NCBI RefSeq assembly: GCF_001667775.1
Contig: NZ_LZJI01000040.1
Coordinates: 80,257-144,256 of the forward strand
DNA from: Mycobacterium sp. E1747
GTDB taxonomy: Bacteria; Actinomycetota; Actinomycetes; Mycobacteriales; Mycobacteriaceae
DNA length: 64,000 bases
Direction of reading: 5' to 3'
The notes below the pieces were generated by a model. The model worked only from the letters and a program-made list of their open reading frames with translations, was not told the DNA's origin and made no database searches. Positions 25,345-33,068 of this stretch are shown here, piece by piece. Each line of letters opens with the position of its first letter. Positions within the stretch are counted from its first letter, which is position 1. The position numbers were made by a program, and so were the translations under genes.

Positions 25345-26139
25345 TCAGCGCCCCGTCCCGAACCGGACGCCGATGGTGGTGAGCGCCGCGTTGACGGCGA
25401 ACAGCGCGATGAAGCACAGCACCACCGTCTCGTTGACGGCGGTCCCGAGGCCCTTGGATCCGCCCCGGACGATCAGCCCGCGGTAACAGCCGACCAGGCC
25501 CGCGATCAGTCCAAATGTCGCGGCTTTGACGAACGCGATCACCACCTCGGGCAGGCCGGTGAGCGCCGTCAACGTGGAGAGGTAGGCACCGCTCGAGACG
25601 TTCTGCAGGTACACGCTGAACAGGTAGCCGCCCCCGAGGCCGACGGCGACCACGAGCCCGTTGAGCAGCACCGCGACGAGGGTGGAGGCGACGACCCGGG
25701 GCACCACCAGGCGGTGGATCGGGTCGATGCCGAGCACCTCGAGCGCGTCGATCTCCTCGCGGATGGTGCGTGCGCCGAGGTCGGCGCAGATGGCGGTCCC
25801 GCCCGCGCCGGCGACCACCAGCACCGTGACGATCGGGCCGAGTTGGGTGACCGCGCCGATCGCGGCACCGGCCCCGGACACGTCGGCTGCGCCGATCTCT
25901 GCCAGCAGGAGGTTGAGCGTAAAGATGAGCAGCACGGTTTCCGGGATGGACACGGCGATGGTGGGCAGCAGCGATACCCGCATGAGAAACCAGCCATTCC
26001 AGATGAACTCACGCCATTCGAACGGCTGTCTCAGTGCTTTCCCGGTCAGCACGCACATGCGGAAGAACCCCCCGGCCACTTCCGTCCCGGGCCGAATCCG
26101 CCTGCTCAATTTGCTGGCTGTCAGATGCGGAGTAGTCAT
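25345..26139 (-). CDS. yrbEA: YrbE/MlaE-type permease A of the mce operon
   Basis: This 264-residue membrane protein is the first gene of the mce operon. It has the MlaE family coupling motif GAGGTAICADLGARTIREEIDALEVLGIDP and several transmembrane helices. It pairs with YrbEB as the permease of the Mce lipid importer. The start is ATG 26139. Upstream lie 662 bases without a gene, containing a perfect palindrome likely to bind the TetR protein encoded at 26802-27470. The operon family number (mce1-mce8) could not be assigned by eye. Confidence 0.94.
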   Translation of the reverse strand: MTTPHLTASKLSRRIRPGTEVAGGFFRMCVLTGKALRQPFEWREFIWNGWFLMRVSLLPTIAVSIPETVLLIFTLNLLLAEIGAADVSGAGAAIGAVTQLGPIVTVLVVAGAGGTAICADLGARTIREEIDALEVLGIDPIHRLVVPRVVASTLVAVLLNGLVVAVGLGGGYLFSVYLQNVSSGAYLSTLTALTGLPEVVIAFVKAATFGLIAGLVGCYRGLIVRGGSKGLGTAVNETVVLCFIALFAVNAALTTIGVRFGTGR

Positions 26140-26801
26140 CCGGGCCGCCCCGGACGTGATCGCGCAACGAGTCGTCCAGGTTCTGATGCTTCGTCAGGTG
26201 GGCGGAGCACAATCGCGGGACGGCCCTCGCGACGGTGCCCGTATTGCTGATTAGCGGGCCGGTGCACGACGCTGCCGGCCAGCGCAAAGCGCTGCACTAC
26301 AATGTGTTTCGAATGAGACGGGGCAGGGGAGTTTTCCTGGCTTGTCCGCGCCAAGTCGTGATGCGACGACGGCCGCCGCCACCGATAGCGTGCCGCACCC
26401 GTTGATTCCCGACGCCCGTCGAAGCGGTGACCCTGTCGGCCGACACTCTGAGATACCGCCCCTCGGCTCCATGCCGCCCTAGTTTGCGCCACGCACCACT
26501 ATGGCATTAGACCGTACGGTCAGTCAATAACCCGGCAGGAGCTGGCGTCTTCGTCGGGCAAGCGCCCGCACACGGCCGCTGCCGATTCGACGCGGTTTTC
26601 GGGAATTAGCAGCATGTTTGGCCCGGGTCGGTACTAGCGAGTGCATACTGACGGGGCGCATGCACCGGAAGGGTCCGTTGTCGAAACCGACCGCGCGTAC
26701 GGTAGAGGCCGGTGGTACCCGCGCGTCGGGCTAGCGATCTTCCGTCGGGACAAACGGAGCATGGAAGGGCCAATTCCGGCCCGGTGCAATGGCGTTGGAG
26801 G
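26140..26801. other. Gene-free leader of the mce operon
   Basis: No convincing coding sequence is seen in these 662 bases on either strand; the open frames here have the composition of shadows. The region holds the palindrome at 26510-26521 and the related ACCGCGCGTACGGT at 26690-26703. The mce transcript probably starts near the first site, leaving a long untranslated leader of about 350 bases. Confidence 0.5.
26510..26521. promoter_or_regulatory. TetR-type operator palindrome before the mce operon
   Basis: GACCGTACGGTC is a perfect 12-base palindrome. Variants occur at 26690-26703 (ACCGCGCGTACGGT) and before the TetR start at 27494-27507 (ACCGTACGAACGGT). The shared ACCG...CGGT core before both the operon and the regulator suggests one protein binds all three. 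Confidence 0.6.
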
Positions 26802-27470
26802 CTATTCGGCCGGACCTGTGACCGCTGCGAGGCACTCACGGACCACTGAGACGACGTCTGCGGACGGGCTTGCCCACTTGCCGAGCCCGAGCCGGTCGAG
26901 TAACAACCCGCCGAGGAACACATCGACGAAGGCGGCCCCGACCTGTTCGGGAGTGCGGGGATCGTCGGGGCCGAACCACACCCACATCCATTCGAGCGAT
27001 CCCCACAGCTGCAGTGCCGCCAGTTCGACGTCGACGGTTCGGAAAACTCCGCTGTCGATCCCACTGCGGATCTCATCGATCGCCAGTGTTTGCAATTGGT
27101 TCCGCAGCTTGCGTACTTGTTGCATCGCCGGGTCGTCGGACAGCTGAACGACCTCGCGCTGGCTTGCCACCGTCGCCTCACGGGCGACCACCTGTAGCAG
27201 CGCGGAGGTGTAAATGATCGCGGCGATACGTTCCTGCGGCGTGCCGAGTCGGGACCATGCCATCTGCACCGCATCGAGTTGGCGCGCGAGGTGGCTTTCC
27301 TCGAGTTCCCGCAACATCTGCGCCTTGGTGCCGAAGTGATGAACGATGGTGCCCTTCGACATGCCGAGCTCGTCTGCGATGTCGCCCATATTCGTTCTGT
27401 CGTAGCCGCGTTCGGCGACATAGCGGACAAACGCGTCGAAGATCTCGCCACGCCTACCAGGTCGAGGCAT
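26802..27470 (-). CDS. TetR family regulator linked to the mce operon
   Basis: The 222-residue protein has a TetR N-terminal domain: RRGEIFDAFVRYVAERGYDRTNMGDIADELGMSKGTIVHHFGTKAQMLRELE, with the recognition helix around GMSKGTIVHHF. The C-terminal part (about 80-200) is a ligand-binding helical domain containing the LWGSLEWMWVWFGPDDPRTPEQVG segment. It starts at ATG 27470 and is transcribed in the same direction as the mce operon, 662 bases away. By analogy with Mce3R and similar regulators it probably represses mce until a lipid ligand binds. A matching operator lies 24 bases before its own start. Confidence 0.88.
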   Translation of the reverse strand: MPRPGRRGEIFDAFVRYVAERGYDRTNMGDIADELGMSKGTIVHHFGTKAQMLRELEESHLARQLDAVQMAWSRLGTPQERIAAIIYTSALLQVVAREATVASQREVVQLSDDPAMQQVRKLRNQLQTLAIDEIRSGIDSGVFRTVDVELAALQLWGSLEWMWVWFGPDDPRTPEQVGAAFVDVFLGGLLLDRLGLGKWASPSADVVSVVRECLAAVTGPAE

Positions 27471-27493
27471 CGTGCACCCTTCGGCTCAAACTA

Positions 27494-27507
27494 ACCGTAC
27501 GAACGGT
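27494..27507. promoter_or_regulatory. Operator-like inverted repeat before the TetR gene
   Basis: ACCGTACGAACGGT has 5-base inverted arms (ACCGT and ACGGT) and shares the CCGTACG core of the palindrome at 26510-26521. It lies 24 bases upstream of the TetR start codon, where an autoregulatory site would be expected. Confidence 0.5.
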
Positions 27508-27615
27508 CCATCATAAGCTGGGCGATGTCAAGATTTCTCCGCGGCGACCGGCGTTGCGCGACGTGTCGATCAGCCACCGCTTGGCGCGGCAGAATCCGTT
27601 CGGTCGGTAGGCGCG

Positions 27616-27921
27616 TTACAACGCCCGGTGGCCATTCAGCCGGGCGGGGGCGGTTACGACATAGGTGTTCGCCTTGGTTGCCGGCTTGATCTCACCGGCG
27701 GTGTACACGGTCATGAGGTCTCTGCCATCGCTGTCGACGACGCACACATAGGTGTCCGTCTCGGCGTCGTAGTCGAAGCTGTCCCAGGCCAATAGGAATG
27801 CCAAGCAGTTGCCGTCGCGATCCGCGACGACCAGCTTGTGCACTCCCGACTTTCGTAGGAGCTCGGCGTCCTGTGCACGCTGCTGAGGGACCTGGCTGGT
27901 GTGGAGCGTGGCGTGTGACAT
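27616..27921 (-). CDS. Hypothetical protein of 101 residues
   Basis: I do not recognise a family. The protein begins MSHATLHTSQVPQQRAQD, continues LLRKSGVHKLVVADRDGNCLAFLLAWDSFDY and ends in a beta-rich VYTAGEIKPATKANTYVVTAPARL. It has no signal peptide, membrane segment or cysteine pair. ATG 27921 has GGGAG about 8 bases upstream, which supports real translation. It lies 123 bases downstream of the acyltransferase gene on the same strand, and a weak DosR-like sequence occurs at 28047-28066. The protein looks like a small folded cytoplasmic domain. Confidence 0.6.
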   Translation of the reverse strand: MSHATLHTSQVPQQRAQDAELLRKSGVHKLVVADRDGNCLAFLLAWDSFDYDAETDTYVCVVDSDGRDLMTVYTAGEIKPATKANTYVVTAPARLNGHRAL

Positions 27922-28044
27922 CTGTGTACTCCCTTAGCGGGGATGTCTCCCCCTTGGCCTGGGCTCGACTGCTTGGATACTGGCGAGCCCTGGCGGAAAC
28001 GTTTCTCTCCGAGTACGCACCCGACCAGGGCACTAGGGCCCATC

Positions 28045-29373
28045 TCAAGGGGACGTAAGTCGCTTACCCGGGGGGACCGTGTCCCGGGTTTTCGGCCGCA
28101 CCGCCACCATCACGACCCCGGCGGCGAACAGGGCCGCGGTTGGCCACGAGAATCGGCCGTTCGGCGCGAAGCCGCCTTGGGCCAACAAGTGCAGTCCAGC
28201 CGCGGCCAGGACGGCGCCGCTCAGCATAACCGCCTCGGCAAAGCGGTCTCCGAGGGGCAGCCCGAACGTGGGCAGCGGAACCGCGAAGACCCGACGCTGC
28301 CACCACAGCAGCAGCAATTCGGCGGCGGTCACCACACTGAGGATGGTGATCCATTCCAGCCGGACGAGCCACCACGCCACCGAACCCTCGTGCGGTTGCG
28401 GGATTAGGCCGGCCGGATAGGCGACGATCGCAACGACGACTACCGGAACCATGTGCCACAGGTAAAGAGCCATCACGTTGGCGTTGGCGGTGGACAGCAC
28501 GCGGTGGACGGATCGGCGGTGCAGGACCCGGTCCAGTGCCGCGGCCACGGCCGCCGCCAGCCCCGCTTGCGTGCACCCGAAGGCCATCATCGCCACCGTC
28601 GGCGGCGTGGTGTTCTCGATCGCTTCGCCCGGGACCCCGATCATGCTCACCGGATAGGGGCCCACTCGGATCAGCAGCACCAGAGCGACGGCTGAACCGG
28701 CAGCGAGCAGCACCGGTCGCCAGCCGGCCAACAGGCCACCCTGCCAGGCGATTCCGAGTTGGTAGAGCAGACCCCAGCACAGTAGATAATTCAGCGTGCC
28801 GATGTACGGGACGTGGCCCGCGAGCGAGACGCCGTCCACCAGCACGACTCCCGCACCAAGCGTGGCCGGGACTAGCAGACCCCAACGCCGGTGCGCCGCA
28901 ACGGCAATCGGCGTCAGTGACACGACAAGCACGTACACGGCGAGGAACCACAGGTGCATGGCCACCGCCCAACCCGCGTACTCCAGCACCGTGCCGGGCA
29001 GGCGCCGAGCCTCAAGGATGACCACGATCACCGAAACCAGCGCGACGTAGACGGTGGTCGGCCCCAGCACCCGAGCGAGCCGGTGCCGGATCCATGCCTG
29101 GCGCGAGAAGCTTTCGGCGTCGCGGCGGTGAGCCCACGACACCGCCCCGGCATAGCCGGCCACGAAGAAGAACACTGGAACCGCCTGGAAAATCCAGGTC
29201 AGCCATTGGGTCCATGGCATGTCGAGCAGCGGGTTCTCGCGGCCGAATTGCCCGTCGTGGTAGGTCACCGACCCGGCCAGCCAGTGGCCCAGCACGATCA
29301 GGACCACGCCCGACGCGCGGTAGTAGTCGACCGCCAGATTGCGGGCCGGTCGCGCGGTTTCTACGTCGTCCAT
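28045..29373 (-). CDS. Membrane acyltransferase (acyltransferase-3 family)
   Basis: The frame is open far upstream, but the recognisable protein begins at ATG 29373 (MDDVETARPARNLAVDYYRA) and has 442 residues with about ten membrane segments. The start VDYYRASGVVLIVLGHWLAG carries the conserved R and H of acyltransferase-3 proteins, with the active His in LGHW, followed by AVPVFFFVAGYAGA. Such enzymes transfer acetyl, succinyl or longer acyl groups to sugars, lipids or peptidoglycan on the membrane. The gene is divergent from the aldo/keto reductase gene with 75 bases between. The acceptor is unknown. Confidence 0.82.
   Translation of the reverse strand: MDDVETARPARNLAVDYYRASGVVLIVLGHWLAGSVTYHDGQFGRENPLLDMPWTQWLTWIFQAVPVFFFVAGYAGAVSWAHRRDAESFSRQAWIRHRLARVLGPTTVYVALVSVIVVILEARRLPGTVLEYAGWAVAMHLWFLAVYVLVVSLTPIAVAAHRRWGLLVPATLGAGVVLVDGVSLAGHVPYIGTLNYLLCWGLLYQLGIAWQGGLLAGWRPVLLAAGSAVALVLLIRVGPYPVSMIGVPGEAIENTTPPTVAMMAFGCTQAGLAAAVAAALDRVLHRRSVHRVLSTANANVMALYLWHMVPVVVVAIVAYPAGLIPQPHEGSVAWWLVRLEWITILSVVTAAELLLLWWQRRVFAVPLPTFGLPLGDRFAEAVMLSGAVLAAAGLHLLAQGGFAPNGRFSWPTAALFAAGVVMVAVRPKTRDTVPPGKRLTSP
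28047..28066. promoter_or_regulatory. Weak DosR-like sequence
   Basis: AAGGGGACGTAAGTCGCTTA matches the DosR consensus at about 14 of 20 positions, including GGGAC.TAAGTC. It sits at the 3' end of the acyltransferase gene, about 130 bases upstream of the 101-residue gene on the minus strand. It may be a chance match inside coding sequence. Confidence 0.25.
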
Positions 29374-29448
29374 CGGATCGCGGCGAGATCGATGCGGTGC
29401 ACTCGCGCAACGGTACCCGCCCGGTCGTGTGGAGTTGCCGGGCGCACA

Positions 29449-30429
29449 ATGACCCCCATGAAACAAGCTCGCCTCGCCGACCTCGACGTCGGTCGCCTTG
29501 GCCTGGGCGCGATGGGGATGTCCGCGGCGTACGCCGGAGCCGGCAGCCATGACGCCGAGTCGATCCGTACCGTCCAGCGGGCCATCGATCTGGGCGTGAC
29601 GCTGATCGACACCGCCGAGGTCTACGGCCCGTATACCAACGAGGAGCTGCTCGCCCGCGCGCTGCAGGGTCGACGGGATCAGGTTGTGGTGGCTACCAAG
29701 TTCGGCATGATCTCCCACACTGGGCGCGGTGGGCTGGACAGCAGCCCCGCCAACATCCGCATTGCGGTGGACGGTTCGCTGCGAAGGCTCGCAACCGATC
29801 GCATCGACCTCTACTATCAGCACCGTCTCGATCGGGAGATCGCGATTGAAGACACGGTCGGGGCATTGGCGGAACTGATCGCAGCCGGAAAGATCCGGCA
29901 CATCGGCCTTTCGGAGGTCGGTGTGAACACCATCCGCCGCGCGCACGCGGTACATCGGATCACCGCCGTGCAATCGGAATACTCGTTGTGGACGCGCGAT
30001 CAAGAAGACGAGATCCTGCCGCTGCTGCGCGAGCTGGGTATCGGATTCGTCGCCTATTCGCCGTTGGGGCGTGGCTTTCTCACCGGTGCCATCCGCTCCA
30101 CCGAGGGATTGCCGGACAGCGACTACCGCAAGACCAATCCGCGCTTCTCCGACGAGAACTTCCAACGCAACTTGAACAGCGCGGACGAATTGCGCAGCAT
30201 CAGCGCCGACATCGGTGCCACCCCCGCTCAGGTAGCCCTCGCGTGGCTGTTGGCGAAAGGTCGCGACATCGTGCCGATTCCGGGAACGAAAAGGGTGGCG
30301 CGCCTCGAAGAAAACGTCGGCGCGGACGCCGTCCAACTGACCGCCGACCAGCTGACCCGGCTCGACCGGCTCACCCCGGCCGTCGGGGGCCATCACGCCG
30401 AAGCCCAAATGAAGTGGATAGACCGTTAG
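29449..30429 (+). CDS. Aldo/keto reductase
   Basis: The protein proper begins MTPMKQARLADLDVGRLGLGAMGMSAAY at ATG 29449, or three codons later, and has 326 residues. The AKR barrel motifs are clear: GVTLIDTAEVYGPYTNEELL with the catalytic Asp and Tyr, KFGM with the Lys, and VPIPGTKRVARLEENVGA for NADPH binding. The catalytic His region reads LYYQHRLDREI. It reduces aldehydes or ketones with NADPH; close family members act on sugars or xenobiotic carbonyls. It is divergent from the acyltransferase. Its stop overlaps a GTG that begins an epimerase fragment. Confidence 0.9.
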   Translation: MTPMKQARLADLDVGRLGLGAMGMSAAYAGAGSHDAESIRTVQRAIDLGVTLIDTAEVYGPYTNEELLARALQGRRDQVVVATKFGMISHTGRGGLDSSPANIRIAVDGSLRRLATDRIDLYYQHRLDREIAIEDTVGALAELIAAGKIRHIGLSEVGVNTIRRAHAVHRITAVQSEYSLWTRDQEDEILPLLRELGIGFVAYSPLGRGFLTGAIRSTEGLPDSDYRKTNPRFSDENFQRNLNSADELRSISADIGATPAQVALAWLLAKGRDIVPIPGTKRVARLEENVGADAVQLTADQLTRLDRLTPAVGGHHAEAQMKWIDR

Positions 30430-30629
30430 TGGCCGCCGCGAAGAAACTGGTCATCGGGTCGAGCGGCTTTCCGGGCTCGCCTGTCACCAGGCAGCTGGCC
30501 ACCGCCGGAGCCCAGGTGCGAGTCATGTTGCGGCGCACCAGCTCTACCAAGAGAATCGACGACCTCGATGCCGAGCGCTGTTGCGGGGACGTCTTCGCCG
30601 ACGAGGCGCTGCGCACGGCCACCCTATAG
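30429..30629 (+). pseudogene. N-terminal fragment of an NAD(P)-dependent epimerase/reductase
   Basis: This 66-codon frame starts at GTG 30429 and reads KKLVIGSSGFPGSPVTRQLATAGAQVRVMLRRTSSTKRIDDLDAERCCGDVFADEALRTATL. It matches only the first Rossmann unit of the dihydroflavonol-reductase-like epimerases of mycobacteria (normally over 300 residues, with GASGFLGSHVTRQL). The Gly-rich loop has two changes (FPGSPV for FLGSHV), and the protein stops where the next helix should be. Nothing downstream continues the fold. It is a decayed remnant. Confidence 0.75.
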
Positions 30630-30673
30630 TGGCGACCGCCGCGCCCGGCCACGCCGCGCGCGATCGCCACGGG

Positions 30674-31774
30674 CTAGTTGACGTCGGCCAGCGCGGCGGT
30701 CCCGTATTTCTTTTCGATCAGAGCCCACGGGTCAGCGTATGTCCCGCGCCCCTCGAGCCGGCGCTGCACCCGAAGGACGGCACGCAGGGCCGGGCGCAAT
30801 ATGGGGCTCACGATTCGCACCAGGGTCCGCATGCGGCCCTGCGTTTCGGCGATCCAGGCCAGGGTGTTCGACCAGTCGTGCTCCTGGAAGTTCAACAGCT
30901 CCTGCGCTTCGGTGGTGTCGTACCAGCCGGTGAAACTCCATCCGCGGTCGTCAGCGGGGTCGCCGGGCAGGCTGGCGGACGGACCTAAGCCACCCAGACC
31001 GACGGCGTCCATGAGTCCGTCCTCGAGGTCGCGTTGGGTGAGCACGTACGACTCGTTTCCACCGACGAGTACCACCTTGCCCGCGATCGTCGACTCGCGG
31101 TCGACGCCGTTGGCGAAGGCGAGCGCGACGTCGCGCGCATCCACCGCGTGCATGCGGTTGTCGCCGGGCATCGACCGCATCAGGAGCAGCGAGTCGCTGT
31201 TGACCGTCGAGTAAGTGTCCGGCGAGATGATCCCGCCCAGGCGGAACAGCGCGTACGGCAAGCCGCTGGCGCGGATCGCCGCTTCGGCAAGCACCTTGTC
31301 CTGACCGTATTGATCGATCGGATTCACGGGGGTGTCCGGGGTGATCCGCTCCGGCTGGCGGTAGGGATTGCGCGATCCGTACACCGCGGCACTGGAGGCC
31401 ATCAGGAACAACGGCGGCCGGGGGAGCGCGGCGCAGGCCGCCAACAGGTTTTCGGTACCGCCCACGTTCACCTTGCGGGCCAGTGCGGGCTTGCGATACG
31501 ACAGCGGGGACACGACCGCGGCGAGGTGGACGACCGCGTCGGGCTGATGGGTCCCGACCAGCTCGCGCACCGCCTCGGCGTCCAGCAGATCGGTATAGGC
31601 CCGGACGAGCGTACCCGGGTACCGGCCGGCGGACAGCCCGCGTTCGACGGCGACGGTGTTGTCGTTTCGCAGATCCATCGCGATGACGGTGCGTCCCCGC
31701 CCGAGCAGGATCTGCGTGCAACGCTTGCCGACTTGGCCGAACGCACCCGTGACCAGAATGGTGGATGCGGTCAT
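30674..31774 (-). CDS. NAD-dependent epimerase/dehydratase family protein
   Basis: ATG 31774 has a strong AAGGAGGT ribosome site, and the product has 366 residues. It is an extended SDR protein: ILVTGAFGQVGKR is the NAD-binding loop, VVHLAAVVSP the third strand, and ASSAAVYGSRNPYR...NPIDQYGQDKVLAE supplies the catalytic Ser and the YxxxK pair (YGQDK). The C-terminal part carries a substrate domain with SLPGDPADDRGWSFTGWYDT. It is translationally coupled to an upstream 90-residue SnoaL-like gene. The substrate may be a sugar nucleotide or a sterol/lipid; not readable. Confidence 0.87.
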   Translation of the reverse strand: MTASTILVTGAFGQVGKRCTQILLGRGRTVIAMDLRNDNTVAVERGLSAGRYPGTLVRAYTDLLDAEAVRELVGTHQPDAVVHLAAVVSPLSYRKPALARKVNVGGTENLLAACAALPRPPLFLMASSAAVYGSRNPYRQPERITPDTPVNPIDQYGQDKVLAEAAIRASGLPYALFRLGGIISPDTYSTVNSDSLLLMRSMPGDNRMHAVDARDVALAFANGVDRESTIAGKVVLVGGNESYVLTQRDLEDGLMDAVGLGGLGPSASLPGDPADDRGWSFTGWYDTTEAQELLNFQEHDWSNTLAWIAETQGRMRTLVRIVSPILRPALRAVLRVQRRLEGRGTYADPWALIEKKYGTAALADVN

Positions 31775-32043
31775 CCCAGCACCTCCTTCGCGAACCGGCC
31801 GATCGCCCGGCGGATTCGATCGGAGATGTAGATGGAAAGCACGGGTGCGACGATATCCTCTCGCAGCCGAGTTAGCTTGGAGCTCTTGATGAACCACTGA
31901 CCGGCGAGGTTCTCGTAGGTCTCGTGGTAGTGCTCGTAACCCATCAATGTGACTCCCGTTCCGAATCGGGCGACGTCTTGCAACGCCCGCACGCGGCGGG
32001 CGGTGGTCGCGTCGGCGACTGCGTTCTGCGCGCGCTGTGTCAT
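31771..32043 (-). CDS. SnoaL-like (NTF2-fold) protein, probably N-terminally truncated
   Basis: The 90-residue frame ends in GYEHYHETYENLAGQWFIKSSKLTRLREDIV, which matches the last strands of SnoaL-like NTF2-fold proteins (usually 130-160 residues). The first 32 residues do not provide the missing N-terminal helices and strands, so the gene is either a relic or a divergent short form. Its stop overlaps the start of the epimerase by 4 bases, so it still appears coupled to that gene. No good ribosome site precedes ATG 32043. Confidence 0.55.
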   Translation of the reverse strand: MTQRAQNAVADATTARRVRALQDVARFGTGVTLMGYEHYHETYENLAGQWFIKSSKLTRLREDIVAPVLSIYISDRIRRAIGRFAKEVLG

Positions 32044-32063
32044 AGCGGCTCGATTCTGTCGGT

Positions 32064-32219
32064 ATGGGCCCCGGCGTGACGTATCACTGGCGAAGTGTAA
32101 ACCTGTCGGTCTCAGAAGTAGACGACCTGATGTGTGGCGTGCGCATGTTGCTGCACGACGAGGGGAACGCGCGCAAGGCCGTCACCGCCGCCGCGGCGGT
32201 CTCCGATGGCGTCGGCTGA
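32064..32219 (+). CDS. Possible 51-residue small protein
   Basis: An intact frame from ATG 32064 encodes MGPGVTYHWRSVNLSVSEVD followed by DLMCGVRMLLHDEGNARKAV and a short AAAAVSDGVG tail. The pattern of alternating hydrophobic and charged residues resembles a helical domain more than a random shadow, and the frame is not overlapped by any other gene. No ribosome site is obvious and no family is recognised. A GTG at 32076 is another start. Confidence 0.3.
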   Translation: MGPGVTYHWRSVNLSVSEVDDLMCGVRMLLHDEGNARKAVTAAAAVSDGVG

Positions 32220-32285
32220 GTCTGGCCATACATCGGCTCCACTACGTATGGTGCAAGGACGCACCGACATGACAGGAGAATCACA

Positions 32286-33068
32286 GTGGCAGAACGGTTG
32301 GCCGGGAAGGTCGCGCTGATCAGCGGTGGCGCGCGGGGGATGGGGGCCTCGCACGTGCGAACGCTGGTAGCCGAGGGGGCCAAGGTGGTGTTCGGTGACA
32401 TTCTCGACGACGAGGGCAAGGCGGTCGCGGCCGAAGTCGGGGATGCCGGCCGCTATCTCCACCTCGACGTGACGAAACCCGAGGACTGGGACGCGGCGGT
32501 GGCCACCGCCCTGAGCGAGTTCGGCCATCTCGACGTTCTCGTCAACAACGCGGGCATCATCAACATCGGTACGTTCGAGGACTACGCCCTCTCGGAGTGG
32601 CAGCGCATCCTCGACATCAACCTGACGGGCGTGTTCCTGGGCATCCGCGCCGTGGTGAAGCCGATGAAGGAAGCCGGGCGGGGGTCGATCATCAACATCT
32701 CCTCCATCGAGGGGATCGCCGGCACGATCGCCTGCCACGGTTACACCGCAACGAAATTCGCCGTCCGGGGCTTGACCAAATCGGCGGCACTGGAGTTGGG
32801 GCCCAGTGGGATCCGGGTGAACTCGATCCATCCCGGACTCATCAAGACGCCGATGACCGAGTGGGTCCCCGAGGACATCTTCCAGACCGCGTTGGGCCGG
32901 ATCGCCCAGCCCAAGGAGGTCTCCAACCTCGTGGTCTACCTGGCCAGCGACGAGTCGAGCTATTCGACCGGCTCGGAATTCGTGGTCGACGGCGGCACCA
33001 CCGCCGGCCTGGGTCACAAGGACTTCTCCGCCGTCGACACGGCCGGGCAACCGGAGTGGGTTACCTAG
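32286..33068 (+). CDS. fabG3: SDR oxidoreductase, FabG3/20-beta-hydroxysteroid dehydrogenase type
   Basis: The 260-residue protein is, from memory, near-identical in pattern to M. tuberculosis FabG3 (Rv2002): [43 protein letters not shown], the NNAG motif, INISSIEG with the catalytic Ser, and GYTATKFAV with YxxxK. Rv2002 is an NADH-dependent 20-beta-hydroxysteroid (cortisone-type) dehydrogenase. GTG 32286 has a GGAGAATCACA ribosome site. The gene ends convergently with mmpL, overlapping it by 8 bases. Steroid activity is by homology. Confidence 0.92.
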   Translation: MAERLAGKVALISGGARGMGASHVRTLVAEGAKVVFGDILDDEGKAVAAEVGDAGRYLHLDVTKPEDWDAAVATALSEFGHLDVLVNNAGIINIGTFEDYALSEWQRILDINLTGVFLGIRAVVKPMKEAGRGSIINISSIEGIAGTIACHGYTATKFAVRGLTKSAALELGPSGIRVNSIHPGLIKTPMTEWVPEDIFQTALGRIAQPKEVSNLVVYLASDESSYSTGSEFVVDGGTTAGLGHKDFSAVDTAGQPEWVT

